A DNA stretch of 64,000 nt from an uncultured beta proteobacterium (GCA_903934295.1 CAIZNI010000029.1:113936-177935); one strand, 5' to 3'. Counted from the stretch's first letter, positions 29,319 to 40,272 are shown. Notes: generated by a model not told the origin, from the letters alone. Translations and numbers: made by a program.

Positions 29319-30320
29319 ATGAAAGATTCCGCCTTCCGACGTCGCTTCCTCGCCGCCCTGCCGGCCGCCGGCGCGCCGCTGCTGCTCGGCAGCGCGGCCC
29401 AGGCCCAGACCCAGACCCCCGCCTGGCCCAACAAGCCGATCCGCATCATCTGCGGCTATCCGGCCGGCGGCCTCACCGACATCTTCGCGCGCTCCTACGG
29501 CGAGCACCTGTCGCAACGACTGGGCCAGCAGGTGGTGGTCGAGAACCGCACCGGCGCCGGCGGCTCGATCGCGGCGCAGGCCGTGAAAGCCGCGCCGCCC
29601 GACGGCTACACGCTGATGTTCACGATCTCGACGACGATGATCATGAACCGCGTGCTCTACAAGAGCCTGCCCTACGACGCCGACAAGGACTTCGTGCTGA
29701 TTTCGAGCATGTATGCCGGTCCGCTGCCGCTGATCGTCAACCGCAACATCGGCGTGAGCAACCTCAAGGAATTCGTCGAGTACGCGCGGCGCAACAAGGT
29801 GTCGCTGGGCACCTATTCGCCAGGCTCCTTCGCCCACATCGCCGTGGCCGAACTCAACCGCATTTTCAAGCTCAACATGGAGGCGGTGCACTATCGGGGC
29901 GAGGCGCCGATGTGGCAGGACGTCGCCGCCGGCGTGATCCAGGGCGGCACCGGCAGCACGGCCGCGGCCAACGCGGTGCTGCAGTCGGGCGTGGGCCGCG
30001 CGATCGCGGTGCCCGGCACGAAGCGCATGCGCAACCTGCCTGACGTGGGCACATACCTCGAGCAGGGCGTCACCGACAAGTCTTTCCAGCTCAAGGGCTT
30101 CATCTGCCTGGTGGGGCCGACCGGCATGCCGCCCGAGATCGTCCAGCGCATCTCCGACCTGATGGTCGAGGGCGGCAAGACCGAGCGGGTCCAGAAGATC
30201 CTGGCCACCTTCGGCATCGACGAGGCGGCCGTCAGCCACCAGGAGTTCCGCAAGCTCTACGACGACGAAGGTCCGATCTGGATCGCCCTGGTCAAGAGCC
30301 TGGGACTGACCCCGCAATAA
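29319..30320 (+). CDS. Bug-family (TctC) periplasmic solute receptor
   Basis: 333 residues. The N-terminus has paired arginines and a hydrophobic core (FRRRFLAALPAAGAPLLLGS, then AAQAQ), fitting a Tat or Sec signal. Family segments KPIRIICGYPAGGLTDIFAR, VVENRTGAGGSIAAQAVK and YSPGSFAHIAVAELNR. The ATG at 29319 is preferred to 29307 because GGAGA lies five bases before it. It is followed 70 bases later by an AMP-forming acid-CoA ligase, suggesting that the bound acid is activated to its CoA ester. Confidence 0.92.
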   Translation: MKDSAFRRRFLAALPAAGAPLLLGSAAQAQTQTPAWPNKPIRIICGYPAGGLTDIFARSYGEHLSQRLGQQVVVENRTGAGGSIAAQAVKAAPPDGYTLMFTISTTMIMNRVLYKSLPYDADKDFVLISSMYAGPLPLIVNRNIGVSNLKEFVEYARRNKVSLGTYSPGSFAHIAVAELNRIFKLNMEAVHYRGEAPMWQDVAAGVIQGGTGSTAAANAVLQSGVGRAIAVPGTKRMRNLPDVGTYLEQGVTDKSFQLKGFICLVGPTGMPPEIVQRISDLMVEGGKTERVQKILATFGIDEAAVSHQEFRKLYDDEGPIWIALVKSLGLTPQ

Positions 30321-30390
30321 CCGGCTCGGGCGACGCTGGCGCGCCCGGCGTCGCACCGGCCCGATCAACACCGATCCAGGAACACCGACC

Positions 30391-31941
30391 ATGGACCCCC
30401 GCATCACCCGCCAGGCCCTGGGCGACCTGCTGCGCCGCACCGCCGGCCGACTGCCCGGCAAGACCGCGATCGTCTGCGGCAACACCCGCTGGACCTTCCG
30501 CGAATTCGACACCGTGGTGAACCGGCTGGCCAACGGTCTGGCGGCGCGCGGGATCGGGCTGGGGGATCCGGTGGCGATCCTGTCGCGCAACTCGCACGCC
30601 TTCGCCGCGTTGCGTTTCGCGCTGGCCCGGCTGGGCGCGGTGCTGGTCCCGATCAACTTCATGCTCAATGCCACCGAGGTCGCGTTCATCCTGCGCCATG
30701 CCGGCGCGCGCACGCTGTTCGTGGGCCCCGACATGGTGGCGCTCGGGCGCGACGCCGCGGCGCGTGACACCAGGGTCGCCGAACTGCTGTGGCTGCCCGG
30801 CGAAGACCCGGTCGACGCGCCCGATAACCTGACCGGATTCGAGCAGCTGCTGTCGGCCGACACCACCGAGCCGGTGACCGCGCTGGACAGCCGGATGCCG
30901 GCCCAGATCATCTACACCAGCGGCACCGAGTCGCTGCCCAAGGGCGCGATGCTGACCCACGAGGCGGTGTGCTGGGAGTACGTGAGCTGCGTGATCGAGG
31001 GCGAGATCGCCGAGGGCGACACGATGCTGCACGCGCTGCCGCTGTACCACTGCGCGCAGCTCGATGTGTTCCTCGGGCCGGCGATTTATGTGGGCGCCAC
31101 CAGCGTGATCACCGGCAAGCCGACCCCCGACAGCCTGCTGCCGATGCTGGCCTCGCACCGGATCAATTCCTTCTTCGCGCCGCCCTCGATCTGGATCGCG
31201 CTGATGCGCGCGCCGGCCTTCGACACGACCGACCTGGGCGCGCTGCGCAAGGGTTACTACGGCGCCTCGATCATGCCGGTCGAGGTGCTGCGCGAGATGG
31301 GCCGGCGCCTGCCCGAGGTGCGGCTGTGGAACTTCTACGGCCAGACCGAGATCGCGCCACTGGCCACCGTGCTGCGCCCGGAGGACCAGATCCGCAAGGC
31401 CGGCTCGGCCGGCAAGCCGGTGCTCAATGTCGAGACCCGCGTGGTCGACGACGCGATGAACGACGTGCCGGTGGGGGAGGTTGGCGAAATCGTCCACCGC
31501 TCGCCGCAACTGCTCACCGGCTACTTCAACGACCCGGCGCGCACCGAGGCGGCGTTCGAGGGCGGCTGGTTCCACAGCGGCGACCTGGCCACCATCGATG
31601 ACGAGGGCTACATCACCGTCGTGGACCGCAAGAAGGACATGATCAAGACGGGTGGCGAGAACGTCGCCAGCCGCGAGGTCGAGGAGATGATCTACCGCAT
31701 TGCCGAGGTCTCGGAAGTGGCGGTGGTGGGTCTGCCCGACCCGTACTGGATCGAAGCGGTGACCGCGGTGATCGTGCCCAAGGCCGGCTGCACGCTGACC
31801 GGGGACGCGGTGATCGCGTTCTGCAAAGCGCACATGGCCCATTTCAAGGTGCCCAAGAAAGTGATCCTGGTCGATTCACTGCCCAAGAATCCGAGCGGCA
31901 AGCTGCTCAAGCGGGAACTGCGGACCCGGTTCACGGCCTGA
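30391..31941 (+). CDS. AMP-dependent acyl-CoA synthetase/ligase
   Basis: 516 residues of the ANL superfamily. P-loop-like motif IYTSGTESLPKGAM (a TSGTxxxPKG variant with Glu-Ser), the A5 motif NFYGQTEIAPLATVL, the hinge region SGDLATIDDEGYITVVDRKKDMIKTGGENV (positions about 390-420), and the C-terminal catalytic lysine NPSGKLLKRELR. It would form acyl-CoA from a carboxylic acid, ATP and CoA. Neighbours are a Bug receptor upstream and an ABC importer 31 bases downstream, so an imported aromatic or fatty acid is a reasonable substrate. Confidence 0.92.
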   Translation: MDPRITRQALGDLLRRTAGRLPGKTAIVCGNTRWTFREFDTVVNRLANGLAARGIGLGDPVAILSRNSHAFAALRFALARLGAVLVPINFMLNATEVAFILRHAGARTLFVGPDMVALGRDAAARDTRVAELLWLPGEDPVDAPDNLTGFEQLLSADTTEPVTALDSRMPAQIIYTSGTESLPKGAMLTHEAVCWEYVSCVIEGEIAEGDTMLHALPLYHCAQLDVFLGPAIYVGATSVITGKPTPDSLLPMLASHRINSFFAPPSIWIALMRAPAFDTTDLGALRKGYYGASIMPVEVLREMGRRLPEVRLWNFYGQTEIAPLATVLRPEDQIRKAGSAGKPVLNVETRVVDDAMNDVPVGEVGEIVHRSPQLLTGYFNDPARTEAAFEGGWFHSGDLATIDDEGYITVVDRKKDMIKTGGENVASREVEEMIYRIAEVSEVAVVGLPDPYWIEAVTAVIVPKAGCTLTGDAVIAFCKAHMAHFKVPKKVILVDSLPKNPSGKLLKRELRTRFTA

Positions 31942-31972
31942 GTGCACGGGGCGCGGTGATAGGCTTGCCGGC

Positions 31973-32752
31973 GTGACTGCCCTCGCGACGCCTCCCGCCA
32001 TTTCCATCGACAGCGCCAGCCGACGTTTCGACTCGGGCACGGTGGCGCTGGCCGGCGTGTCGCTGGACATCGGCGAGGGCGACTTCGTCGCGCTCCTGGG
32101 CCCGTCGGGCTGTGGCAAGAGCACCCTGCTGCGCATGGTCGCCGGGCTCGACCACCCCACCGAGGGCACGGTGCGCGTGGCCGCGAGTGCGGCGCTGGCC
32201 GGCCTGCCGCCGGTGGGTTTCGTCTTCCAGGAACCGACCCTGATGCCCTGGGCCAGCGTGGCCGACAACATCTGGCTGCCGCTGCGGCTGGCCGGACAGT
32301 CGCGCGCGCAGGCGCTGCCGGCGGTGCGCGCGCAACTGCGGGCGGTGGGTCTGGATGGCTTCGAGAACGCCTATCCGCGCGAGCTCTCGGGCGGCATGAA
32401 GATGCGGGTGTCGATTGCGCGCGCCCTGATCGCCGAGCCGCGCGTGCTGCTGATGGACGAGCCCTTCGCGGCGCTCGACGAGATCACCCGCCTGCGTCTG
32501 AACGAGGACCTGCTCGCCTGGTGGCGCACCCGCCGGCTGACCGCGATGTTCGTGACCCACAGCGTGTTCGAGGCGGTGACGCTGGCCCGCCGCGTGGTGG
32601 TGATGAGCGCGCGCCCCGGGCGCATTGCCGAGGTCATCGACAACGATGTCGAGGGGCCGCGCGACGAGGACTGGCGCGCCTCGCCGGACTTCACGCAACG
32701 CTGTGCGCGGGTGTCGCGCGCGCTGCGGCAGGCTTCGGGGCCCGCGCCATGA
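31973..32752 (+). CDS. ABC transporter ATP-binding protein (nitrate/sulfonate/NMT1 class)
   Basis: 259 residues from a GTG start. Walker A GPSGCGKSTLL, Q-loop FVFQEPTLMPW, ABC signature LSGGMKMRVSIARAL, Walker B LLMDEPFAALDE and switch histidine VTHS are all intact. It energises the importer formed with the permease, whose ATG overlaps its stop by four bases, and the binding protein beyond. Confidence 0.94.
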   Translation: MTALATPPAISIDSASRRFDSGTVALAGVSLDIGEGDFVALLGPSGCGKSTLLRMVAGLDHPTEGTVRVAASAALAGLPPVGFVFQEPTLMPWASVADNIWLPLRLAGQSRAQALPAVRAQLRAVGLDGFENAYPRELSGGMKMRVSIARALIAEPRVLLMDEPFAALDEITRLRLNEDLLAWWRTRRLTAMFVTHSVFEAVTLARRVVVMSARPGRIAEVIDNDVEGPRDEDWRASPDFTQRCARVSRALRQASGPAP

Positions 32753-33513
32753 ACGCGGCCCGACTGCTGCCCTGGCTGGTGTTCGGCGCGGCGCTGGCCG
32801 CCTGGGAGATCACCGTGCGCGTGGCGCAGATCCCGCACTACATCCTGCCCGCGCCCAGCCTGATCCTGGAGACGCTGGCGCGCCACTTCGATTCGCTCGC
32901 CCCGGCCTGGTGGTACACCGTCCGGATCACCGCCGGCGCGCTCGCGCTGTCGGTGCTGAGCGGCGTCGGCCTGGCCGGCCTGTTCGCGCTCTCGCCCTGG
33001 GTGGAGCGCTCGTTTCTGCCCTTCGCGATCGTGCTGCAGGTGACCCCGATCGTGGCGATCGCCCCGCTGATCCTCATCTATGTCGACAGCACCACCGCGG
33101 CGCTGCTGCTGTGTGCCTGGATCGTCGCCTTCTTTCCGATCCTGTCGAACACCGTCATCGGGCTGCGTGCGGCCGACGCCAATCTGCGCGACCTGTTCAC
33201 GCTTTACCGGGCCACTCCGTGGCAGCGCCTGCGCCTGCTGCTCACGCCGACCGCGCTGCCCTATTTCATCGGCGGACTGAAGATCGCCGGCGGGCTGTCG
33301 CTGATCGGCGCGGTGGTGGCCGAATTCACCGCCGGTGCGGCCGGCCGCGAGACCGGCCTGGCCTCGCGGATCCTGGAGGCGAGCTTTCGCACCGAGACGC
33401 CGCGGATGTTCGCCGCACTGGTGCTGGTGTCGCTCACCGGCGTGGGGATCTTCGCGCTGCTCAACCGGCTGTCGCGCTGGCTGCTGGGCGACTGGCACGA
33501 TTCCGAACGATAA
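32749..33513 (+). CDS. ABC transporter permease (nitrate/sulfonate/NMT1 class)
   Basis: 254 residues, about six membrane segments. The EAA-type cytoplasmic loop is recognisable at LRDLFTLYRATPWQRLRLL before the last segments. The ATG at 32749 overlaps the ATPase stop (ATGA). It forms the inner-membrane channel of the importer. Membership in the SsuC/TauC/ThiX branch fits the NMT1-type binding protein encoded next. Confidence 0.92.
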   Translation: MNAARLLPWLVFGAALAAWEITVRVAQIPHYILPAPSLILETLARHFDSLAPAWWYTVRITAGALALSVLSGVGLAGLFALSPWVERSFLPFAIVLQVTPIVAIAPLILIYVDSTTAALLLCAWIVAFFPILSNTVIGLRAADANLRDLFTLYRATPWQRLRLLLTPTALPYFIGGLKIAGGLSLIGAVVAEFTAGAAGRETGLASRILEASFRTETPRMFAALVLVSLTGVGIFALLNRLSRWLLGDWHDSER

Positions 33514-33553
33514 TCGCGGCCGATGTTCGCGATTGCGCCGGCCGGGTCGCCGT

Positions 33554-33570
33554 CGCGGGCGCCGCCCGCG
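33554..33570 (+). other. Intra-operon hairpin upstream of the binding-protein gene
   Basis: Perfect 7-base arms CGCGGGC/GCCCGCG with a 3-base loop in the 110-base gap between permease and binding-protein genes. Such structures often protect or uncouple the binding-protein message; here it is a prediction only. Confidence 0.35.
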
Positions 33571-33623
33571 CGACCGCACCGCTCGGGCGCCTCGATCCGA
33601 TGCCCCTCTCCAGGAGAACCCCC

Positions 33624-34637
33624 ATGCTCGTGACCCTGCGCGCACTCGCCGCCAGCGCCCTGATGGCCGCGGTGACGCTCGCCGCCCCCGGCGCTCAAGC
33701 CCAGGACAAGGTGGTCTTCGCCACCAACTGGAAAGCGCAGGCCGCGCACGGCGGCTTCTACCAGGCGCTGGTCGATGGCGGCTACCGCAAGGCCGGCCTC
33801 GAAGTCACGATCCAGCAGGGCGGTCCGCAGGTGAACAACCGCCCGCTGCTGGCCGCCGGCAAGATCCAGTTCCTGATGACCGGCAACCTGCTGCACCCCT
33901 TCGACAACGTGAAGAACGGCGTGCCCACCGTGGCGGTGGCGGCGATCTTCCAGAAGGATCCGCAGGCCCTGATCGCCCACCCCGGTCAGGGCTACGAGCG
34001 CTTCGCCGACCTGGCGCGCGCGCCGGTGGTCCTGCTGGCCAAGGACGGCCAGTTCACCTGGTGGCAGTGGCTCAAGGTGCAGCACGGGTTTCGTGACGAG
34101 CAGCTCAAACCCTACAACTTCAACCTCTCGCCCTTCCTGGCGAACAAGTCGGCGGTGCAGCAGGGCTATTCGGTGGCCGAACCGATCTACATCGAGAACC
34201 AGGGCAAGTTCAAGCCGGTGGTCCATCTGCTGGCCGATCACGGCTTCTCGACCTACTCGACGCTGATCGAGACGCGCGCCGAGACGGTGCGCACCAACCC
34301 CGACCTGGTCAGGCGGTTCGTCGATGCGTCGATCCGTGGCTGGTACGGTTACCTGTACGGCGACCGCAAGGCGGCCAACGCGCTGATGCTCAAGGAAAAT
34401 CCGGAACTGACCGAGAACGAGATCGAGCGTTCGGTGGCGCTGATGAAGCAGCAGGGCATCGTCGATTCCGGTGAGGCGCTCGAGCGCGGCATCGGCGCGA
34501 TGAACGAGGCCCGGGTGCGCGATTTCCACGACAAGATGGTGAAGGCCGGTCTGTACAAGCCCGGCGAGGTCGACCTGAAGAAGGTCGCCACCTATGAGTT
34601 CGTCAACCGCTCGGTGGGGCGCGAACTGCGACGGTGA
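33624..34637 (+). CDS. ABC transporter substrate-binding protein, NMT1/THI5-like
   Basis: 337 residues; signal peptide 1-26 (LAASALMAAVTLAAPGAQAQ). The mature start VVFATNWKAQAAHGGFYQAL and GLEVTIQQGGPQVNNRPLLA follow the NMT1/THI5 pattern of pyrimidine-precursor or aromatic/alkane-sulfonate receptors. AGGAGA sits seven bases before the ATG at 33624. Ligand unknown; no thiamine genes or TPP riboswitch are visible nearby, so a pyrimidine ligand is not supported by context, while the adjacent CoA ligase hints at an organic acid. Confidence 0.9.
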   Translation: MLVTLRALAASALMAAVTLAAPGAQAQDKVVFATNWKAQAAHGGFYQALVDGGYRKAGLEVTIQQGGPQVNNRPLLAAGKIQFLMTGNLLHPFDNVKNGVPTVAVAAIFQKDPQALIAHPGQGYERFADLARAPVVLLAKDGQFTWWQWLKVQHGFRDEQLKPYNFNLSPFLANKSAVQQGYSVAEPIYIENQGKFKPVVHLLADHGFSTYSTLIETRAETVRTNPDLVRRFVDASIRGWYGYLYGDRKAANALMLKENPELTENEIERSVALMKQQGIVDSGEALERGIGAMNEARVRDFHDKMVKAGLYKPGEVDLKKVATYEFVNRSVGRELRR

Positions 34638-34688
34638 GGCGATCCGCGCCGGCATCGCCTGGCGGATGCGCCCGGCGACGCCGTACGG

Positions 34689-35660
34689 TCAGCGCGGCTC
34701 GGGTGATTCGGCGTCCCTGAAGGCGCGTACGGCGGCGCCCGCCACCTGCTCGCGCAACCAGGCGTGCGCCTCGCGCAACTGCTGGCGCCGGTGCCAGACC
34801 AGATCCACATGCAGCACCGGCAAGGTCAGCGGCAGCGGCCTGATCACCAGCTCGGCGGCAATGCCGGTCGAGCCCACGAAGCGTTCAGGCATCACGGTCA
34901 GCAGATCGGATCGGGCCACCACCTGCCCGGCGGTGAAGTACTGGTTCACCGTCAGCACGATGCGCCGCTGGCGATTGACCGCGGCCAGCGCCTGATCGAC
35001 GAAACCGAACGGCCGCCCCGAGAAGCTCACCAGCAGATGGTGGGCCTCGCAGAACGCGTCCAGGGTGAGCGGGCGATCGGCCAGCGGGTGGTCGCGCCGC
35101 ATCACGCACACATAGCGGCCGTCGTACAGGCGCTGATAGCCCAGGGTCGGCGGCAGGGAATCCTGCATGCTGCGTTGCGCCATTTCCGCCAGCACCACCG
35201 GAAAGTAGCCGATCGCCGCATCGAGTTCGCTGGACTCGAGAAGGGCACGCGGATCGCGGGTGGTCAGCGGCAGGATGCGCAGCGACACCCGGGGCGCCTG
35301 CGCCTCGATGGTCCGGATCAGCGGCGGGATCAGCAAGGCAGCGGTGGCATCGGCCATGGCCAGAACGAAGCTGCGATCGGCGCTCGCCGGATCAAACGAA
35401 GTGGGTGCTAACACAGCCTGAAGTGATTCCAGCGCCTGGCGAACGGCCGGCCAGATGGCCAATGCATGCGCAGTGGGCTCGACCCCGTAGCCGGCCCGTA
35501 CCAGCAGTTCGTCGTTCAGGGTCGAGCGCAGCCGACGCAGGGCATTGCTCACCGCCGACTGCGTCATCGCGAGATTTCGGGCCGCCCGGGTCAGGTTCCG
35601 TTCGACCATGACCGCATCGAAAACCCGCAGGAGATTCAGATCCAGGGTCCGGAAGTTCAT
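34689..35660 (-). CDS. LysR-family transcriptional regulator
   Basis: 323 residues. N-terminal winged helix-turn-helix (DLNLLRVFDAVMVERNLTRA, then MTQSAVSNALRRLR) and a NodD/PcpR-like effector domain (about 90-310). It ends 51 bases from the convergent ABC importer and is divergent from a small unknown gene, either of which it could control. The effector is unknown. Confidence 0.93.
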   Translation of the reverse strand: MNFRTLDLNLLRVFDAVMVERNLTRAARNLAMTQSAVSNALRRLRSTLNDELLVRAGYGVEPTAHALAIWPAVRQALESLQAVLAPTSFDPASADRSFVLAMADATAALLIPPLIRTIEAQAPRVSLRILPLTTRDPRALLESSELDAAIGYFPVVLAEMAQRSMQDSLPPTLGYQRLYDGRYVCVMRRDHPLADRPLTLDAFCEAHHLLVSFSGRPFGFVDQALAAVNRQRRIVLTVNQYFTAGQVVARSDLLTVMPERFVGSTGIAAELVIRPLPLTLPVLHVDLVWHRRQQLREAHAWLREQVAGAAVRAFRDAESPEPR

Positions 35661-35785
35661 CTCTTTGTATTTCTATAAGTGATGTTTGATATTCCAGATT
35701 ATCCATTGTGTTTCTTGTTGCGATGCCGCAAATTGAACTCAGGGCCTGCGCATGTTGCACCGGCCCATCGCACAAGGAGCTCATC
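35661..35785. promoter_or_regulatory. AT-rich divergent control region of the LysR gene
   Basis: One of the few AT-rich stretches of the window. It contains the dyad TTGCgatgccGCAA at 35718-35731, close to the T-N11-A form of LysR boxes, and is the likely LysR autoregulation and activation site. No clean -35/-10 pair could be assigned. Confidence 0.35.
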
Positions 35786-36055
35786 ATGACGACATTCTCA
35801 ACCACCCACGCCGGTCTCGAACGCCTGCTCGCGGGGACCCGGTTCCTGTCCGATGCGTTCGCACCGGTCTTCGACCCGGCATCACCCACCGCCAGCCTGA
35901 AGCGCGTGGCCAGCCGCGTGTCGCAGTCGGTTCTTCAGTGGGCCGAGCGCCACGCGCAGTCCCGGGCGGACGAGGCGTACTGGCGCATCGCCCGCAGCAA
36001 CCCGGAGATGCTGTCCGATCTGCGCGCCGCGGTCTCGCGGGCCGAGGATCGCTGA
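35786..36055 (+). CDS. Small protein of unknown function
   Basis: 89 residues; not recognised. The ATG at 35786 has AAGGAG about nine bases upstream. It is mainly helical, with an arginine- and alanine-rich C-terminal half (ADEAYWRIARSNPEMLSDL) and no signal peptide, membrane segment or cysteine. Third positions are strongly G/C-biased, which supports it as a real gene. It is divergent from the LysR gene and may be its target. Confidence 0.6.
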   Translation: MTTFSTTHAGLERLLAGTRFLSDAFAPVFDPASPTASLKRVASRVSQSVLQWAERHAQSRADEAYWRIARSNPEMLSDLRAAVSRAEDR

Positions 36056-36059
36056 CAAC

Positions 36060-36151
36060 AACCGGGCTGCCCGGTCACCGCCCGCTGGTCACCGCCCGCC
36101 AGCCACCGCCCGGCGGTGGCCGCCCACCAGTCGCCGCCCGGCGGTGGCCGG
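36060..36151. repeat. GC-rich direct and inverted repeats between convergent genes
   Basis: CACCGCCCG occurs several times, and GCCGCCCGGCGGTGGCCG-like units recur. Dyads include ACCGGGC/GCCCGGT at 36061-36075 and CCACCGCC/GGCGGTGG at 36103-36119. It fills the gap between the small protein gene and the convergent EEP-family gene and may serve in termination. Confidence 0.6.
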
Positions 36152-36157
36152 ACGGCG

Positions 36158-37558
36158 TCAGGGCAGCGCGATCACCGCGGTCAGCGGGCAGTGATCAGAA
36201 ACCGCGAGCAGCGGGTCGGGGCGCTCGGGCGTGGCCTTGCGGGTGCTGCCGAACACGCCGATCGGGATCTTCACCGCCGGCGACAGGGCCCGAAGTGCCG
36301 GGCTGATCGCGATGTGATCCAGACCGATCGGATTGCGGCAGCCCAGGCCCTCGCGTGATGCGAGCCGGCGGGTTTCATCGCGATCGAGCGGCCGGGTTGC
36401 CGCGAGATCGCACAACTCGCTGATGTCGGGCGACGATCCGATGGCGGGCGACGCTCCGATGCCGGGCGACGATCGACACTGCGCCTCGAGCAGCACCAGC
36501 CGGCTGGCCGGCGGATCGCCATCATTGACCTCGCGCCACAGGCTGGTCGAGCGCACGCCGGCGCGTGGCGGGTCACGGGGCTGGCCGGCGGGCAGGCGCA
36601 CCGGCTCATCGGCCGGGCGGCGCGCCTCGTGGCTCAGTTGCCGGTTGAAATCACCCAGCATCACCACCGGCGTGTCGCCGGCGCTGCTGTCCTGCAGCCA
36701 GGATTCCAGCGGCGCGAGTTGCGCCTGCAGCGTCTCGCAGGCCGGGTGGTTGCCCGCGAGCTGGCCGCGGCCATCCGGGTCGGTCGACTCCAGCGGCGAC
36801 ACGCACGACGACTTCAGATGCACATTGAGGAAGCGGATCAGCCGCCCCTCCACCCGCAGCCCCACCGAGAGACCCGGCCGCGAACGCTGCGCGGCTTCGC
36901 GCTGCGGCAGGCCGAGCGCCTCGCGCACCTCGCAAGGCTCGGCCTGGCTGGCCCGGCTGCGGCGCCAGGCGAAGGCCAGGCGCTGCACCGAATGGCCGGT
37001 GTAGGAACAGACCTCGTAGTCGCGTCCGCCATCGGGCAGCACCTGCTCGACCGCCAGCGGACCCGACACCTCCTGGAACGCGATGACATCGGGGGCGATC
37101 GTCTGCAGGACCCGGGCGATCTGCTGCGCGCGCCGGGCATAGCTGGCCGGTGTGACCGCCACCGTCCGGAAGAAGTCACGAAAGACATCGCACGGCGGCA
37201 GTTGCGCCACATCCCACTGGATCGGCGCGTCGCGCCGCCAGGGCAGCTCCCAGCCCGGACGGCCGGTGGCCGAGGGCTTCCATCGCCGATCGGCCGGATC
37301 GAGCGCGAAGGGCGCCGAGCAGGCCTGGATCCATCGCCCGGCCTGCGCCTGGTCGAGGTGCCAGCCCAGGTTCCAGGTGACGACACGCAGCGGGGAGGTT
37401 GCCGCGGGCGGCTGTGTCGTGGCCGCGGGCTGTTGCGTCGGGGCCGCCGGCTGTTGCGCCTGGGCCGCGGACGGCTGTGTCGTGGCCGCGGGCTGTTGCG
37501 CCGCAGCCGGTGCCGGCCAACCAGCAGCCGTGGTCAGCGCCAGCCACAGCAGGCGCAC
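36158..37558 (-). CDS. Endonuclease/exonuclease/phosphatase (EEP) family protein, exported
   Basis: 466 residues: signal peptide (1-20, LLWLALTTAAGWPAPAAAQ), a Gln/Pro/Ala/Thr-rich repeat (about 21-56), and an EEP domain. Its motifs are VVTWNLGWHLD, VIAFQEVSG (metal-binding Glu), HLKSSCVSPLE, VVMLGDFNRQLSH (Asp-Asn) and VSDHCPLTAVI (Asp-His). It likely cleaves phosphodiester bonds outside the cytoplasm. Three 18-base repeats at 36422-36475 encode SPxIG-type hexapeptides inserted near residue 365. The alternating repeats make the length unusual for this family. Confidence 0.87.
   Translation of the reverse strand: MRLLWLALTTAAGWPAPAAAQQPAATTQPSAAQAQQPAAPTQQPAATTQPPAATSPLRVVTWNLGWHLDQAQAGRWIQACSAPFALDPADRRWKPSATGRPGWELPWRRDAPIQWDVAQLPPCDVFRDFFRTVAVTPASYARRAQQIARVLQTIAPDVIAFQEVSGPLAVEQVLPDGGRDYEVCSYTGHSVQRLAFAWRRSRASQAEPCEVREALGLPQREAAQRSRPGLSVGLRVEGRLIRFLNVHLKSSCVSPLESTDPDGRGQLAGNHPACETLQAQLAPLESWLQDSSAGDTPVVMLGDFNRQLSHEARRPADEPVRLPAGQPRDPPRAGVRSTSLWREVNDGDPPASRLVLLEAQCRSSPGIGASPAIGSSPDISELCDLAATRPLDRDETRRLASREGLGCRNPIGLDHIAISPALRALSPAVKIPIGVFGSTRKATPERPDPLLAVSDHCPLTAVIALP
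36422..36475. repeat. Three 18-base tandem repeats inside the EEP gene
   Basis: Units GATGNCGGGCGACGATCC at 36422, 36440 and 36458, in frame, encoding SPGIGA/SPAIGS/SPDIS-like hexapeptides. Expansion or contraction would keep the frame. Confidence 0.85.
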
Positions 37559-37587
37559 CGCTGCCCGCTGGCGCGGCCGGCCGAGGA

Positions 37588-39249
<1,662 letters not shown>

Positions 39250-39433
39250 ATTGCACACACTCTGGCGGGCTCGGGGCGCCCGCTCAATAAGATGAAAAGA
39301 AGGGAACCGGCGAGCATACCGCGTTTGCGCAAGCGCCGTGATGAAGTTCATGCTATGGCCCCGACGCCCGGCGTGCCTGGCCCGCCACACGCCCCCCCTT
39401 TCACTCCCCCCGGCTCCGCCCGAAAGGCCCCCG

Positions 39434-40267
39434 ATGTCCGCCCAATCCGGCCCGTCGTCCGCTGCTTCCGCCCCCGCCCTCCCCGACCCGCCAGACGTCG
39501 GCAGCGCCGAGCAAGCCCTTGCCGGCCACCCCGGCGCGCCGCGCATCCGGCTGCACGCCGGCGTGGCCTGGCTGCGCCTGGACCGCCCGGCCGAGCACAA
39601 CCGGCTCGACCCGGCCGACCTGGACGCGATGACCGCCTGGTTCGCCACGCTCGCGGCCGATCCCGCGGTGCGGGCGCTGGTGATCACCGGCACCGGCGAC
39701 CGGACCTTCAGCTCGGGCTACACGCTGGACGCGATCCTCTCGGACCTGGACGACCGCCTGGAACGCATGCTCGATGCGCTCGAAGCACTGCCCTTCGTCA
39801 CCATCGCGGCGCTCAACGGCAGCGTCTACGGCGGCGCGACCGACCTGGCGCTGGCCTGCGACCTGCGCCTGGGCGTGACCGGCAGCCGCCTGTTCATGCC
39901 GGCGGCGCGCTTCGGGCTGCACTACTACGCCGGCGGGCTGCGCCGCTATGTGACCCGGCTGGGCCTGTCGGCCGCCAAGAAGCTGTTCCTGACCGCGATG
40001 ACCATCGAGTGCGACGAGATGCTGCGGATCGGCTTCCTCAACGAAGCGGTCGCACCCGAGCGGCTCGCCGAACGGGTCGACGAGCATCTGGCCGCGGTGC
40101 TGCAGACCGAGCCGGTCGCGGTGCGGGAAATGAAGAAGCACCTGCACCAGATCGCCGACGGGCACTACGACGAGCCGGCCCTGCGCGCGGCCACCCGGGC
40201 GAGCCTGGACTCGCCGCAGCTGCGCGAACGCCTCACCCGGCAGCTGGCCGGGCGGCAGAAACGGTAG
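39434..40267 (+). CDS. Enoyl-CoA hydratase/isomerase family protein
   Basis: 277 residues from the ATG at 39434 (an ATG at 39338 would add 32 proline-rich residues). Crotonase segments VAWLRLDRPAEHNRLDPADL, FSSGYTLDAIL and ALNGSVYGGATDLALACDLRL form the oxyanion hole. In the catalytic loop ARFGLHYYAGGLRRYV the two usual Glu positions are not evident, so it may be an isomerase-type or non-hydratase member. Ends at a 14-base tandem repeat facing the DUF3429 gene. Confidence 0.88.
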   Translation: MSAQSGPSSAASAPALPDPPDVGSAEQALAGHPGAPRIRLHAGVAWLRLDRPAEHNRLDPADLDAMTAWFATLAADPAVRALVITGTGDRTFSSGYTLDAILSDLDDRLERMLDALEALPFVTIAALNGSVYGGATDLALACDLRLGVTGSRLFMPAARFGLHYYAGGLRRYVTRLGLSAAKKLFLTAMTIECDEMLRIGFLNEAVAPERLAERVDEHLAAVLQTEPVAVREMKKHLHQIADGHYDEPALRAATRASLDSPQLRERLTRQLAGRQKR

Positions 40268-40272
40268 GGGCG

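Noticed and set aside
33514..33623. TPP riboswitch or other aptamer for the NMT1-type binding protein
   Set aside because: No TPP aptamer core was found upstream of the importer genes; only a simple hairpin is present.
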